A DNA stretch of 64,000 nt, from contig NC_004432.1 of the NCBI RefSeq assembly GCF_000011225.1, forward strand, positions 1,054,001 through 1,118,000, given 5' to 3'. Within the stretch, counting starts at the first letter, position 1; each line of letters begins with the position of its first letter. This document shows positions 23,052-34,733 of the stretch, piece by piece. The stretch is from Malacoplasma penetrans HF-2. GTDB lineage: Bacteria > Bacillota_I > Bacilli_A > Mycoplasmatales > Mycoplasmoidaceae. Both the position numbers and the translations under genes were made by a program. The notes beneath the pieces are model-generated. The model ran no database searches. It was not told the DNA's origin and saw only the letters and a program-made list of their open reading frames with translations.

Positions 23052-24464
23052 TTAGTAAGCTCTTGCAAAGTAAACTAGCTTTGCATTGGGTTTATTAGTA
23101 AAAAAACATTTTTTAGTTTTATCAATTTTTTGATTTCAATCAAAACATCTTGGTGTTGCTGTAGTTAATTCTTTTAGTTTTTTTTCATCTTCTGCATTTC
23201 CAGATCAGTAAGCAGAGATGATTTTTTTATTGTCTAATGCTTTTTTAAATTCATCTATATTATTTACAAATTCAATTGATGAATTTAATCTCTTCTCAGT
23301 TTTATTAAATAAATTTGAAGAATATTCTTTAATTAAGTTTTCAATAAAGTTTTGGTTAAATTCTTTAAAGCTAATATTTTGTTTTTCTCTAGTGTCTCTT
23401 CTATAGATTGTTATAGTATTATTTTCAATTTCTTTTTTACCTAAAATTAATTGGAAAGGAATTCCTTTAATCTCATTTTCTTGTAGTTGAAGACCAAGAG
23501 ATTTTTCAACAAAATATGTTTGGTATTTATAACCAAATAAGTTTTTATAAATTGCTTTTAATTCATCACTATCTTTATTCACTTCATTAGAAGTTACAAT
23601 TGCAAACTGAATAGGTGCAATTTTAAAAGGTAATACCAATCCATTATTATCTGAGTGACTCATGATAATAGCACCAATAATTCTAGTAGAAAGTCCTGCA
23701 GATGTTTGAAACATTAAATCATAGTTATTGTTTTTTGTTTGATATTTTAAATCATAGCTTTTAGCAAAATTAGTTCCTAGATAGTGAGAAGTGGCTGATT
23801 GAAGCACTTGGCCATCTGGCATTAATGCTTCAATAGTAAAAGTATTATCTGCCCCTGCAAATCTTTCATTCTCAGTTTTTTCACCCATTAAAACTGCAAT
23901 TGATAAATAATCATTTACAAACTTCTTGTATTCATTAACCATTGTAATTGAAAAATCAAATGCTTCTTTTTTATCAGCAAAAACAGCATGTTGTTCTTGT
24001 CATAAAAATTCTGATGTTCTTAAAAAAGGTCTAGTATTTTTTTCTACTCTAAAAACACTTCCTCACTGATTTAAAATACAAGGTAAATCATTATAAGATT
24101 TAATGTTCTTTTTAAAATAATTACAGAAAGAAATTTCTGATGTTGGTCTAATTACTAATTCATCTTCTAATTTCTTTTCACCTAAATGTGACACTTTAAA
24201 TAATTCTGGATTAAAACCTTCCACATGTTCTTTTTCCTTCATAAACTCTGAATATGGAATTAACATAGGAAAACAAACTTCAGCAGTGTTTAAACTAACT
24301 AATATCTTATTAAATTCTTCTTGAATTCTTTTTCAAATTGCAAACCCATAAGGTTTAAACATTATTGTTCCTTTTACTAATCCATAGTCAACTAGATTAG
24401 CATTTTCAATAATAGATGTATATCACTTTGAAAAATTTTCTTCTTGTTTAACAATTTTTGACAT
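23052..24464 (-). CDS. proS: prolyl-tRNA synthetase
   Basis: Charges tRNA-Pro. 470 residues, the short archaeal/eukaryote-like form without an editing insertion. Class II motifs: motif 1 region around FCFPMLIPYSEF, motif 2 FRVEKNTRPFLRTSEFLWQE, motif 3 near TSAGLSTRIIGA. The C-terminal extension ends PNAKLVYFARAY. Trp codons TGA interrupt the frame at ILNQWGS and AYWSGN positions. Starts 1 bp after the yebC stop; last gene of the helicase-yebC-proS run. The stop is 3 bp from the convergent parA-like stop, with no clear terminator between them. Confidence 0.94.
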
Positions 24465-24465
24465 A

Positions 24466-25212
24466 TTATTCTATAACTTCTCCAAAATTACTAATAACCC
24501 ATTGAACATCATCATCTTCATTACAACTATCTAAAAATCTTTCCAATCTTGCATAGTCTTCTTTGTTTAAATCAACATAGTCAGTTGGAATGTATTTAAT
24601 TTCACTTTCAATTATTTTTAAACCTAATGTTTCAAGTTCTTGTCTGATTTTATAGAAATACTTAGGCATAACAATAATTTGGAAACAGTCCTCATGCTGG
24701 TTTGTTTCTTGGATTGGTTCATCATTGTCTGTAACTTCAATTTTTTCTAATGATAATAAAATCTTTTCCATTAAATCATCTTCAGTTAAATCTTTGTTAG
24801 AAATGATAATTTCACCACCATAAATAAAAGAATTTTTTACACTATTAGGTTTTGCTATTTCACCTTTTAATTTACTAAAATATCCTCTTAATGAACTAAT
24901 GGTTCTATTATCATTATCAGATAATGTTTTAATAATTATTCTTAAACCATTTGGACCATATCCTTCATATTCAGCATCAGTTAAAGATGATGGATCTTTA
25001 ATAGAACCATTAATGTTTTTTTCAATTGATTCTTTAGATAAATTATTTTGTAAGGCTTTATCAATTGCTGCTTTTAATCTTGGGTTTGCTTCAGGGTTTG
25101 GTCCACCAACTTTAGCAGCTGCTTTAATTTCTTTAGCAAGCTTGTTACCTAACTTTGCTTGTGTTTGTTGTTTCTTGTTAATTCCAGATGCAATTAAATG
25201 TTTTCTAGGCAT
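24466..25212 (-). CDS. yebC: YebC/PmpR family transcription or translation factor
   Basis: 248 residues. The N-terminal basic block of the family is present (GINKKQQTQAKLGNKLAKEI), then GGPNPEANPRLKAAI, EGYGPNGLRIII and DNDNRT, and a C-terminal alpha/beta part. Family members act as DNA-binding regulators or, as reported for some, help translation of proline-rich stretches; its position directly before proS is compatible with either. Start ATG 25212, 2 bp after the helicase stop, with AGAGGA upstream. Confidence 0.9.
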   Translation of the reverse strand: MPRKHLIASGINKKQQTQAKLGNKLAKEIKAAAKVGGPNPEANPRLKAAIDKALQNNLSKESIEKNINGSIKDPSSLTDAEYEGYGPNGLRIIIKTLSDNDNRTISSLRGYFSKLKGEIAKPNSVKNSFIYGGEIIISNKDLTEDDLMEKILLSLEKIEVTDNDEPIQETNQHEDCFQIIVMPKYFYKIRQELETLGLKIIESEIKYIPTDYVDLNKEDYARLERFLDSCNEDDDVQWVISNFGEVIE

Positions 25213-25213
25213 A

Positions 25214-26587
25214 TTAATATCCTCTTTCCTTTTTTAATCTTGTTTTTCTAGCACTTTCCATTTTATATTTTTTTAATCTTTGTTGATTTACTAATTCTTC
25301 AATTCTTTCTCTTTTTGCTTTTCTTTTAATTTCTTGAATTTGAAGTTTTATTTTCTTCTTATAATTTGGTTTAACTTTTTTACTAGCTTTGTTGATTACA
25401 TCTCTGATTTGTAAATCAACTTTAGTTTCTTTTTTAACTCTAGTTTTAAATTTGAATTGATACTCATTTAAATTGTGTTTGTAGTATTTTAAATGATTTC
25501 ATCTAATTCCTTTTCTACTTAATCTTTCAATTTGATAAATTGAATTACTGTCATTAAATACATAAGAAGCACCTTTATATGATTTTCTACCACTTCTTCC
25601 AGCTCTATGAACATATCACAAATCTTCTTTTGGTAAATCATATGAAATAACATGGCTAGCACCTTCAATATCCACACCACGAGATGCAAGGTCTGTTGCT
25701 ATTAAAAGGTTAATATTGTTTTCTTTAATTTCTCTAAAGATGTTTTTTCTTTGTCTATTTTCTAAACCACTATGTAATTTTAAAACTGGGATTTTATTTT
25801 GATAAATATAATCATATAAAGCATCAACTTCTTTTTTAGTATTACAAAACACAATTCCAAAAAATGGATTTAATTTCTTAATAATGTTTAACAACATTTT
25901 ATTTTTATCTTCATTGTGGTTGTAATGAATTACATAATGTTTAATATTTGGGTTTTCTCAAATATTTTTGCTTTTATCTATGATGATAGAGTTTTTGAAA
26001 AATTTAGAAACTTGAACAGATAAGCTTTCATGTAATGTTGCAGAAGTTGCAATCTTTTTTATGTTATTAATATGTTTAAGTGAACTAAATGCCTGATTAA
26101 CTAATCCAAAAAAACCTAGATCTAAAGTCATATCTGCTTCATCTAGAACTATGTATTGTAAAGATCTAACGTAAGTTTTATACTTTGTTAATTCATTAAA
26201 TTTACTTGGTGAACAAACTATGATTTGATGATTAGGTGATTTAGACTCTAAAGCAAAATCTACATTTGAAGCATTATTAACAATAGATAAATAAGATAGT
26301 TTGTTATTATGCTTTTTAAAAAAAGAAAGAATCTTAGTGATTTGTCTAATCAATTCTTTTGTTGGAACTACTATAACTGCTTGAAGTTCTTTTGAATCTA
26401 AATTTATATTTTCTAAAATAGGTAGTAAATAACATAATGTTTTACCAGTCCCAGTTTGAGAAACTAATACAACATTTTTGTCTTTATTAATTATTGGAAT
26501 TGATTCTGTTTGTAAAACATTCAATTCTTTAATATCCATCTCACTAGTCAGTGTAGTTTGTATAAAATCTTTAAATTCTTTTATCAT
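25214..26587 (-). CDS. DEAD-box ATP-dependent RNA helicase
   Basis: 457 residues. Motif I SQTGTGKT, Ia PTKEL, II DEAD (VLDEADMTLD), III SATL, IV-V region FCNTKKEVDAL and ATDLASRGVDI, and VI HRAGRSGR are complete. The C-terminal 90 residues are strongly basic (KKVKPNYKKKIK, RKAKRERIEE), an RNA-binding tail typical of CshA/DeaD-like helicases. Likely role in RNA turnover or ribosome assembly. First gene of the helicase-yebC-proS operon. Confidence 0.92.
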
Positions 26588-26742
26588 GATTTAAACCTAT
26601 CTATAAAATAATAATTTATAAGTTAAGATATTGATTAATTTTTAAACCAAAAATAAATTTTACAATATCTATGTTAAAGACAAATAAAAAAATCAAATTA
26701 ATACTTTTAAGCATTAATTTGATTTTTAAAATTCTTTAAATA
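26588..26742 (-). terminator. intergenic region with lemA terminator
   Basis: Near-perfect inverted repeat AAAAATCAAATTAAT (26688-26702) / ATTAATTTGATTTTT (26713-26727) with T-rich flanks, 15 bp after the lemA stop. The remainder, up to the helicase start at 26587, is AT-rich promoter-like DNA. Confidence 0.75.
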
Positions 26743-27447
26743 TTATTGAACAACAGCTGGAGTTGAACCACCATTTGCAGGTGCAGGTGTTGGAGTGTTG
26801 TAACTTGTTAAACTAGACATATCAACATCTTGTCTTTGAACTGCAGAAGCTTGGAACATAGGGAATGTTGCTAATCCAATTTTACTAGCTACAGCAATTT
26901 TAGGGAACATGAAGATTTCAGCATTAAAAGAAGTTACTTTTTGGTTATATAGTCTTCTAGAAGCAGCAATTTCAGTTTCTAAGTATTGAGATGTACTCAT
27001 TAATTCTGTAATAATAGCATCAGCTTTTAATTGTGGGTATTGTTCATATTGAACATTTAAATTCATCATGAATTGAGATAATTGGTTATCTAATTTTGAA
27101 GTTTCATTACTATTAGCTACACCACCTCTATATTTTGTAACTAATTCTAATGTTTCTCTTTCATGTTTCATATAACCTTTAGTTTGTTCTAAAAGTTTAA
27201 TTAATGTATCTCTTCTTTTTGCTTCGTTTACTTGGATTGCACTTGATGCTTCATTAATTCTCATTTGAGAATCAATGAATTGGTTTTTTCAAGAAATACT
27301 AATTCAGTAAATTACTGAAAAAGTTAGAATGATTAATAGAATTCATCCAAATTTTTGAGCAGCAGAAGCTTTAGCTACTCTTTGAGTATTATCAACGTTT
27401 AAATTAAACCCTTGTGGATTTTGTGGTATTCTTGTATCTACTAGCAT
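26743..27447 (-). CDS. lemA: LemA family membrane protein
   Basis: 234 residues. One N-terminal membrane helix (FGWILLIILTFSVIYWISI), then a long helical LemA domain with EAKRRDTLIKLLEQTKGY, ETLELVTKYRG and FNAEIFMFPKIAVASKIG. A proline/glycine-rich C-terminus (TPTPAPANGGSTPAVV). Start ATG 27447 with AAAGGAA upstream. The exact role of LemA proteins is not settled. It lies 59 bp downstream of a large membrane protein on the same strand, a pairing seen in other bacteria. Confidence 0.88.
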
Positions 27448-27506
27448 TTTTATTCCTTTCATAGATTTATAGAAACAATATTATTATATTAATTTTTAAT
27501 AAATAG

Positions 27507-29675
27507 TTACATACTAAATATCGATTTAAGTTCTAATAAAATAGATTCAACAAATTCATTTTTAGTATCTTTATTATTTGATATAAAGTAGAACCCATAT
27601 TGATCAATTACAATTGAAGATTGAGCATCTTTGTTATATTCATTTAATTTATCTGAGATAGTTACTAATTGTTTAGTTCTTGAGAAATTTTCTAATCAAT
27701 TTGGGTTACTACATCAAATTCCTTTTTGAATCATTAGATTAACAAATTCTTGGTTTTCATATGTCCCTTTACCAATAAGGTGTCTAACATTTGGAGTAAT
27801 ATAAATTCTTGGAACATTTTTATTATTAGCAAATAAGTTAGATAAGAATTTTTCTTCAGTAAAGAAATAGAATTTTTCATATGGTACACCAATTACTTTT
27901 GTACCAACATGCATCCCAACTACTGTTACATAATCTATTAAAGTTTCAGATCAATAAGAATTCATATTGTAGTGAAAGTGAATAATATCTTTTTTATTTT
28001 TTACTGATTCATTTAATCTAAATCAAATTGGTTTAGTAGGTTTTTTGTTTGTATTGAATCAAAAGAACTTAGGATCTAAAAATCTTAAAGCATTATAGTT
28101 TGAATCAAAGTTAGAAATATTATCTACATCATCATATACTTCACTCAAATTGTTACCAATTGTATAGTTATTTGAATTGTGTTTATATCATTCACGATTG
28201 ATTGCAGGAGATAATAAAGGTAACTGTAACATTTTAATAATCTTGTTAAAGTAGTTAAATGCTATATCTTTAATTCTGTTACATAAAACATCTAAGTTAA
28301 CTTCTGCATTATTTTCTAAGATATTAATATCTTCAATAAAGTGATTTGCAGCCTCTAATGGAAAAATATCATGAGAAGTATTAAATATATTGAAAGAGTC
28401 TTTTAGTTTGAAGAAGTCAAAAGTATATTTACCATTTAAGTCCAATCATTTTAAATAATCTTCTTGTGCTTTAATAGTAAAGAATTGATTAACTCTTTGC
28501 TGAATAGAAATATCATTTTTAGCATCACCAGAAACATCTAAACCATAAAGTTTTACAAAGTTCTTATTTTCTAATTCAATATATTTGTTTGGTTTTTTGT
28601 TGTTAGTGGAAAAAAGTAATTGTGGTTCATAATGAGTCATAAATACTAAAACATTATCAGCATCAATAAATGGAGTATTTTCGTGGTGGTAAGCTGTTAA
28701 GGTTTCATATTTAGTAACTGCAACTGTTCTTCTTTTACCATTTGAATCTGTTACTGTTTCATATGAAGTATAAGGGAAAGATTCAGATCTACTAGTTGTA
28801 ACTTCTCTTCAAGCTAAACTTCTAACTAAAACATCATAGAAAGGTGTATTTTTATATAAACCAGAAATACCACATTTAACATCTATATTATTTTTGTTAT
28901 CTAATAATTTTAAAATTCTAGTAGTTGGAATTAATTCAGAAATTTTAAACCCATATCTTTCAAATGTATATTTATACAAGTCATATAAAGTAATTGTAGA
29001 TAGTAATGAATGCATTAATGCAAATCTATTATTAGAAGTGTCTAAAATATTATTTTCTTGTTGATTTTTAAATTCTTTAAATTGATTAATCATAGCTAAA
29101 TTAGCTTTATATTTTTTAAAGAAAAATAAACCAATTATAAATACAAAACTAATTATGAATAATGCATGTATTCATTTTCTTTTTGTGTATTGAAGTTCTT
29201 TTTTCTTATTAATGATTGAACCTTCTAAATCAGTAATTTGTAAGTCTAATTCATATGTCTTTTTTACAACACCCTTATATTGATTAAACTTAATAGCAAA
29301 ATAATCATCAAACACGGTTCCAATTGTGTTGTTGATGTGATTGTAAAACATCTCAATAGGATTGTTAGTAACTGCTGAATAGTTAATTGTAAGATTTCTT
29401 TCTTTAATTGGACTTGCAGAAGAATTTTTATTTAACCCATTTTGATTATTTTTCTCATTTGGATTAACAATAAAATTTTGAACCATATTCATAGCAGCAC
29501 CTGCAATTGCAGCATTGCTAATATTATTGTTATTAAGATTAGGTTGAGCTTCAGTTTGTTTTACAGGACCATTATCAAGTTCTGTAATTTGCTCAGCTTG
29601 ATAAGCAACTTTTTCTAATTCATTATTTACTTCTTTAGTTTCACTTAATAAAATTTTATCTTTTTCAGAATTCAT
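27507..29675 (-). CDS. large membrane protein paired with LemA (DUF3137-like)
   Basis: 722 residues. A disordered Asn/Gln-rich N-terminus of about 110 residues, a predicted coiled coil (TYELDLQITDLEGSIINKKK), one transmembrane helix at about 170-190 (ALFIISFVFIIGLFFFKKY), then about 530 residues with TDSNGKRRTVAVTKYET and YHHENTPF. The position beside lemA and the layout suggest a DUF3137-type protein, but this is not verified. Start ATG 29675 with AAAGGG upstream. Several TGA-Trp codons. Function unknown. Confidence 0.7.
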
Positions 29676-29756
29676 TTTTTTCCCTTTTAATATAAAAAAT
29701 AAAAATATAAATTTTGATTTAGTTAGTAATATCATAAACCTTTATTGATAAAGTTA

Positions 29757-29809
29757 AACAAATAAAAACTTTCTTAATGCATTACTTAACTAAGTAAGCA
29801 AAGAAAGTT
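29757..29809 (-). terminator. terminator after recR
   Basis: Stem AACTTTCTT (29767-29775) / AAGAAAGTT (29801-29809) enclosing a second short stem, with an A-rich plus-strand (U-rich transcript) flank at 29757-29766. Confidence 0.7.
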
Positions 29810-29833
29810 AATGTATTAAATATGATAAATCAC

Positions 29834-30439
29834 TTAGTCAATTTTTCTTTTGTTTTCAATTGAGTATTTTAATGATTCTCAATCAATATATTCAATTGAA
29901 GCATTCATTGGAATACCTAATGCTAACCGATATAAATCAATATTGTAGTTTTTTTCTTTAATAAAATTTTTAATGTAAGAAGAAGTTAATTCACCATCAA
30001 TTGTCATGTTAGTACAAATCAGAATTTCTCTCACATGGAATTTATTAATCATGTTTTCTAACTTCTCTAAATTTATTTTTTTAGCAGTTTTTAAATCCTT
30101 ATGTTTTATTTCTGTATTTAAAACAAAATACAATCCACTAAAACTATTAGAAGCTTCAATTTTTTCTAAGTCTTCTAAATATGAAACAATACATAATTTA
30201 TTTTTATCCCTGCTATCAGTATTACAAATATCACAGTATAGAGAATCAGAAGTTAGATTATTACAATTTAAACAAAATTTAATATTTGATTTCAAACTAG
30301 TTAGTCTATCTAAAAATTGACTATAAAAAACTTCATCTGCTTCTAAAAAGAAATAAGCAATTTTTGAAGCATTTTTATTTGAAATAGTAGGTAAACTTTT
30401 TAGTGCTTCTACAAAATATTCAAATTCTTTTGGTTTCAT
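29834..30439 (-). CDS. recR: recombination protein RecR
   Basis: RecFOR-pathway ring protein that helps load RecA at gaps. 201 residues. N-terminal helix-hairpin-helix region (LKSLPTISNKNASKIAYFFL), the zinc finger CLNCNNLTSDSLYCDIC, and a Toprim domain with CIVSYLEDLEKIE and ALGIPMNASIEY. The final 17 codons follow a TGA-Trp (DWESLKYSIEN). Starts 2 bp after ybaB; third gene of dnaX-ybaB-recR, a very common bacterial order. Confidence 0.95.
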
Positions 30440-30441
30440 AA

Positions 30442-30726
30442 TTAAAATGGCATTGCACCTTTAGTAATCTTTTCTTTTTCTTCAGTAATTGCAGAAATTG
30501 CTTCATTAATAGCTTCTGAAATCATTTCCTCTAACATCGTTTTATCTTCAGGATCTATTAATTCTTTATTAATATCCATTTTGATAATTTCATAATTTCC
30601 TTTAATTTGAATAGTAATAGATTTTTGATAAACAAATTCAAACTCTTCTTGTTCAAACTCTTTTATCTTCTTTTCCATTTTGCTTTGTAAAGCTTTTGCT
30701 TGTTGCAACATTTTTTGCATATTCAT
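30442..30726 (-). CDS. ybaB: YbaB/EbfC nucleoid-associated protein
   Basis: 94 residues. Family pattern: MQKMLQQAKALQSKMEK at the start, a central beta part (SITIQIKGNYEIIKMDIN) and LEEMISEAINEAIS. Forms dimers that bind DNA in characterised homologs. Lies between dnaX and recR as in most bacteria, 6 bp after dnaX. Confidence 0.94.
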   Translation of the reverse strand: MNMQKMLQQAKALQSKMEKKIKEFEQEEFEFVYQKSITIQIKGNYEIIKMDINKELIDPEDKTMLEEMISEAINEAISAITEEKEKITKGAMPF

Positions 30727-30732
30727 AATTAA

Positions 30733-33147
30733 TTACTCCTCATCAATTATTAATTCACTTAACATACTTTCAACTAAATCTTTTGCTGTTGGTTTAGATT
30801 TAATTTTAGTATTTAAAAATTCAATATCTACATCTTTTGTATTAGATGGACTTAGTTTATTATTTCTAATTTCATTCCCAACTTTAATTGCTTGGTCTTT
30901 AGTTATTGCTATAACTAAATAAACTTTATTAAGTTTATTTTTTAAATATTCTAAAAACTCTAATGATTGATTAATTTTATTAATGTTTTCAATTTCTAAA
31001 TCATCTGCTGATGAAAATGCTATTCCATTATTAGAAACCACAATAAGTCTATCCATTTGTTTAATAGATGATTCAAATGAATTTGAAGGCATTGAGTCTT
31101 TAATACTTTTAAAGAAGTTATTAACTTTTTCTTTTTCACTATTGTTACTATTAACTGCAATCTTTAAAAAAGCTTCATCAATATCAATTTCTTTAAAAGA
31201 TTCTTCCTCTTTTACTTTATTAACACTTTGTGTAATTGGTTTAGCAATTTCTTCTTTTTTCTCAACTTTATTTTCTTTTTTATCTTTAGGTAATTCTATA
31301 GGTTCTTTAGTTGGATCAACATTGCCCTTTTTAGTATTTACATTTGAGTCTTCTGTTATGTTTTCTTCTTCAATAGATTCAAATTGTTCTTCTAAGTAAT
31401 CAGTTGGTGAATCAGCTTCAATATTATCAAAAGAAAAAAGTGAAAGTTGCTCTGAAGAAGATTCAATTGATTTTGTTTTGGGTTTTTTCTTTTCAGTTTT
31501 TTCTACAACCACTTCAGGTGCTTTAACAATTTCTTTTTCAATAACTTCTTCTTTTATAACCTCTTTAGGTTTATTAGCTTTATTTGTTTTAGCTTTTGAT
31601 TTTTTACCAACTATACCAAACTCATCAAAAATATCTGAATCTTTATCTAAATGATCTACTTGAACAAAGTTATCTACAAAATTATCAACAATATTTATTT
31701 TTTTATTTTGAGGTTCAATAACCTCTTTTTTCCCTTCAGGTTTACCTTTAATCTGAACTACTTTCATACTTTCAGATAATTTAACTTGTTTGAAGTTACT
31801 AGTATCTAAAATAGGTTCTTGAGCAGAATTATTTTCTTTTTCTTGCTCTATAACTTTTTCTTCTACTATTTCTTCTTTTTTACTTGGTTTAACTTTTATT
31901 TCTTCTGCTTTTATTTCTTCTTTTAATTTATCTGGTTTGTTTTTTTCTGTTAACTCAACTTTTACAGTTTCTTTCTTAGTTGGTTTAACTTTTTGTTCTA
32001 ATTGTTCTTTAAGTTCTGTTTCATTTTTAACTACATATGAATTAGCTGTTAGATTAGTATCAAACTCAAATTCAAATAACTTACAAGATTCAAAACAAGA
32101 TAATTGAAAGTAGAATTTAGGATTAGAAGAAGTTTTTATTTTATTTAAATTATCTTGTCATACTTCTAAGCATTTAATAATAAATTTAGGTTGTAGTTCC
32201 AAAAAATTAGTTTGTTCACTTGGAAGGTATTTAAGTAATGAAACATTTTTAGTTCTTTCATAAACTAGTTTGTCATATAAAAGATTTATTAGATCAATTG
32301 ATAATTGATAAAAATCAATTCCTTTAACTTCATATTCATTAATTTTATTTATTATTTGTTCTACATTACTATTTCAAACAGATTTAAGTAAATTGATTTT
32401 TTCATTTACATCTAAGATTCCAAAAACATTATAAATATCTTCTATTTTGATATCAGAGTTTGTATAAGAATCTAGTTGATCAATTAATGAACATGCATCT
32501 CTTAATGAACCATCTGCAAGTTCTGCAATCTTATTTAAAGCATTATCTTCAACTTTAATTTTTTCTTTTTTTGCAATTGATTTCAAACATTCTTTTAATT
32601 CACTATTATTTAGTTTTAAGAAATTATATCTTTGACATCTTGAAATAATAGTTGGTGGAAATTTATAAGATTCAGTTGTTGCAAAAATGAAAACTAAATA
32701 CTTTGGTGGATCTTCTATTAATTTTAAAAAAGTGTTTCATGCAGCATTAGAAAGCATATGAGCTTCATCAATTATATAAACTTTGTATTTCAAAACACTT
32801 GGTAAATAATTGATAGTATCAATAATATTTCTAACTTCTCCAACCCCATTGTTAGAAGCTGCATCTAATTCAACAATATCAACAGCTTGATTTTGATTAA
32901 TCAGATTACAGTTATTACAATTATTACAACAATCTCCATCTTTAAGATTTAAACAATTTAATACTTTAGAAAAGATTTTAGCTATTGAAGTTTTTCCAAC
33001 CCCTTTAGGACCAGAAAAGATATAAGCATGACTTTGTTTGTTTTTAATAATTGAATTTGAAAGAGTTTTGATAATAAATTTTTGACCAATTATTTCATTA
33101 AATGAATTAGGTCTATATTTACGATAGAAAGCTATTTTATTGTTCAT
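30733..33147 (-). CDS. dnaX: DNA polymerase III subunit gamma/tau
   Basis: Clamp-loader ATPase. 804 residues. N-terminal FYRKYRPNSFNEIIGQ, Walker A GPKGVGKTS, zinc-binding CCNNCNNCN, DEAH, SRC (sensor with Arg finger) in IISRCQRYNF, and LADGSLRDACSLIDQ are all present. The middle (about residues 440-680) is a very charged Lys/Glu linker, after which a folded C-terminal domain follows. The linker makes the protein longer than most Mollicute homologs. No programmed frameshift signal was identified. Confidence 0.94.
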
Positions 33148-33298
33148 ATTTATATAGTTATTTTCAATATGTTAATTATAATTTACAAATTAATAACTAT
33201 TAATTAAAGTTTTAAATTATCAAAATCTGATAATTATAGCTATTTCATAAAATAAAAAATTCTAGAAATAACTTTCTAGAATTTCTATGATTTATAAG
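33148..33298 (-). terminator. terminator of the four-TM protein gene and dnaX promoter region
   Basis: Perfect 12-bp inverted repeat AAATTCTAGAAA (33257-33268) / TTTCTAGAATTT (33273-33284) with a T-rich minus-strand exit. The rest of this 151-bp region up to the dnaX start is AT-rich without a gene. Confidence 0.75.
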
Positions 33299-34012
33299 TT
33301 AGTGTTTTTTAAAGAAATAAATTCCCATTAGAACTATAAAAATAAATCTAGCAACAAATATTCCAAATATTAAAACAGCAGTAATAATAATTAAAGGAAT
33401 TCCATAATCAAAAAAAGCTGCATAAAACCCAACAAGCATAAAAGCATAAAGGGAGATAAAGAATATAAATAGTAACAGATTTCATTTGTTGTAATATGAT
33501 AATCTTCCAACTACCACATTTAAACTATTATCTGGATTATCATCGTATTTTAAACAGATAAAATGGAATCCCATTGATAAACCTAAATTGATTAAAGTGA
33601 TTGCTACTGAAGCTATTGAGAGTGGAGAGAAAATTCCAAAATAATAATAGTCTTTTCAAACACCAATGCTATTACTAAAATCCATTTTTATTGATAATTG
33701 AAACATTGAATAAAAAAGCATCAATGCAAAGACTAATAGATTTAATATGAATAAAGCAATAATTGATACCAACATTATTTTAGAAACTATAAGTCATTTA
33801 TCTAATGACATTGGTTTGTATTCTCTAACTTTACCAATTACAGAATCTAATAATCTTTGGTTTTCACTGTCCAATCCAGTAGTTGGAGTATTTTCACTAT
33901 TAGAATCTCTAGTAACCTTTACAGTATTAGTTATATTAACTGGTTTAAAGGTTCCTTGTGATTTATTGGTGTTGTTATTTGATGGATTATTTCAAGGTCT
34001 ATTATTATTCAT
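33299..34012 (-). CDS. four-helix membrane protein, unknown function
   Basis: 237 residues. A polar Asn/Thr-rich N-terminus of about 70 residues, then four hydrophobic helices (for example IMLVSIIALFILNLLVFAL and LLLFIFFISLYAFMLVGF). The start ATG at 34012 overlaps the end of the preceding gene by 8 bp; GAGGAA ribosome-binding site. Same topology as that neighbour, so the two may form a complex or be distant duplicates. Confidence 0.75.
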
Positions 34013-34658
34013 TTAAAATTCCTCTACTAAATTTTGATTCTACAAATGAAAGAATATTTGTAAACACTGAAACAAAGTTAAATATCATTGATAAAATTGC
34101 AGCACTATAATAAATAGTTTTATTTGTTAAATGAAGTGAAGATAACTGACTATTCAAAAGACCTAATGAAATAGTTATTGATAATAAAACCACTAAAGCA
34201 AATGAAGCAGCAATAAACTTAGTTAAGCAAAATATTCTTACATAAGTGTAGTTACTTCTGTCATCTTCATCATCCATATTTAAATCATGATTAGGAATTA
34301 ATCTAAATAGATCAATGCCTAAAACAATACAAATAATTAAATTAATAGCTGTAATAATAGAAAAGAAGATTAAGTTGTTTAAGTGATTCTCTTGTGGGAT
34401 GCTAGTAGTTGCAAAAATGATTAACCCAAAAGATAAAAGAAATAAAACTGATGAAACTATAAAAATTGGAAACCTACGTGAATAAACAAAATTAGAAGTA
34501 AATTCTTTTTTGTTAATTGGTGATTTTTTTATTTCTATTCTTCTAGTAGCAGTATTTTCAATTCTTTTGGTAGTTAAATTTTTAGACTTTTGATTTTCTG
34601 TTTTTCTTCTAACAGAATCATCTTTTCTTTCTAGTGCCTTATTACTTAAATCAATCAT
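34005..34658 (-). CDS. four-helix membrane protein, unknown function
   Basis: 217 residues. A basic N-terminus of about 55 residues (KDDSVRRKTENQKSKNL), then four hydrophobic segments (FPIFIVSSVLFLLSFGLII, FFSIITAINLIICIVLGI, ASFALVVLLSITISLGLL, AILSMIFNFVSVFTNILS). No known family recognised. Lies 75 bp after tatD on the same strand and overlaps the next gene. Confidence 0.78.
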   Translation of the reverse strand: MIDLSNKALERKDDSVRRKTENQKSKNLTTKRIENTATRRIEIKKSPINKKEFTSNFVYSRRFPIFIVSSVLFLLSFGLIIFATTSIPQENHLNNLIFFSIITAINLIICIVLGIDLFRLIPNHDLNMDDEDDRSNYTYVRIFCLTKFIAASFALVVLLSITISLGLLNSQLSSLHLTNKTIYYSAAILSMIFNFVSVFTNILSFVESKFSRGILNE

Positions 34659-34733
34659 AGGATATAAACTTTCTATAAAAATGATGTCTTTTTTTAAAAC
34701 TCACTTTTTAATTAATTATATATAAAACTTAAT

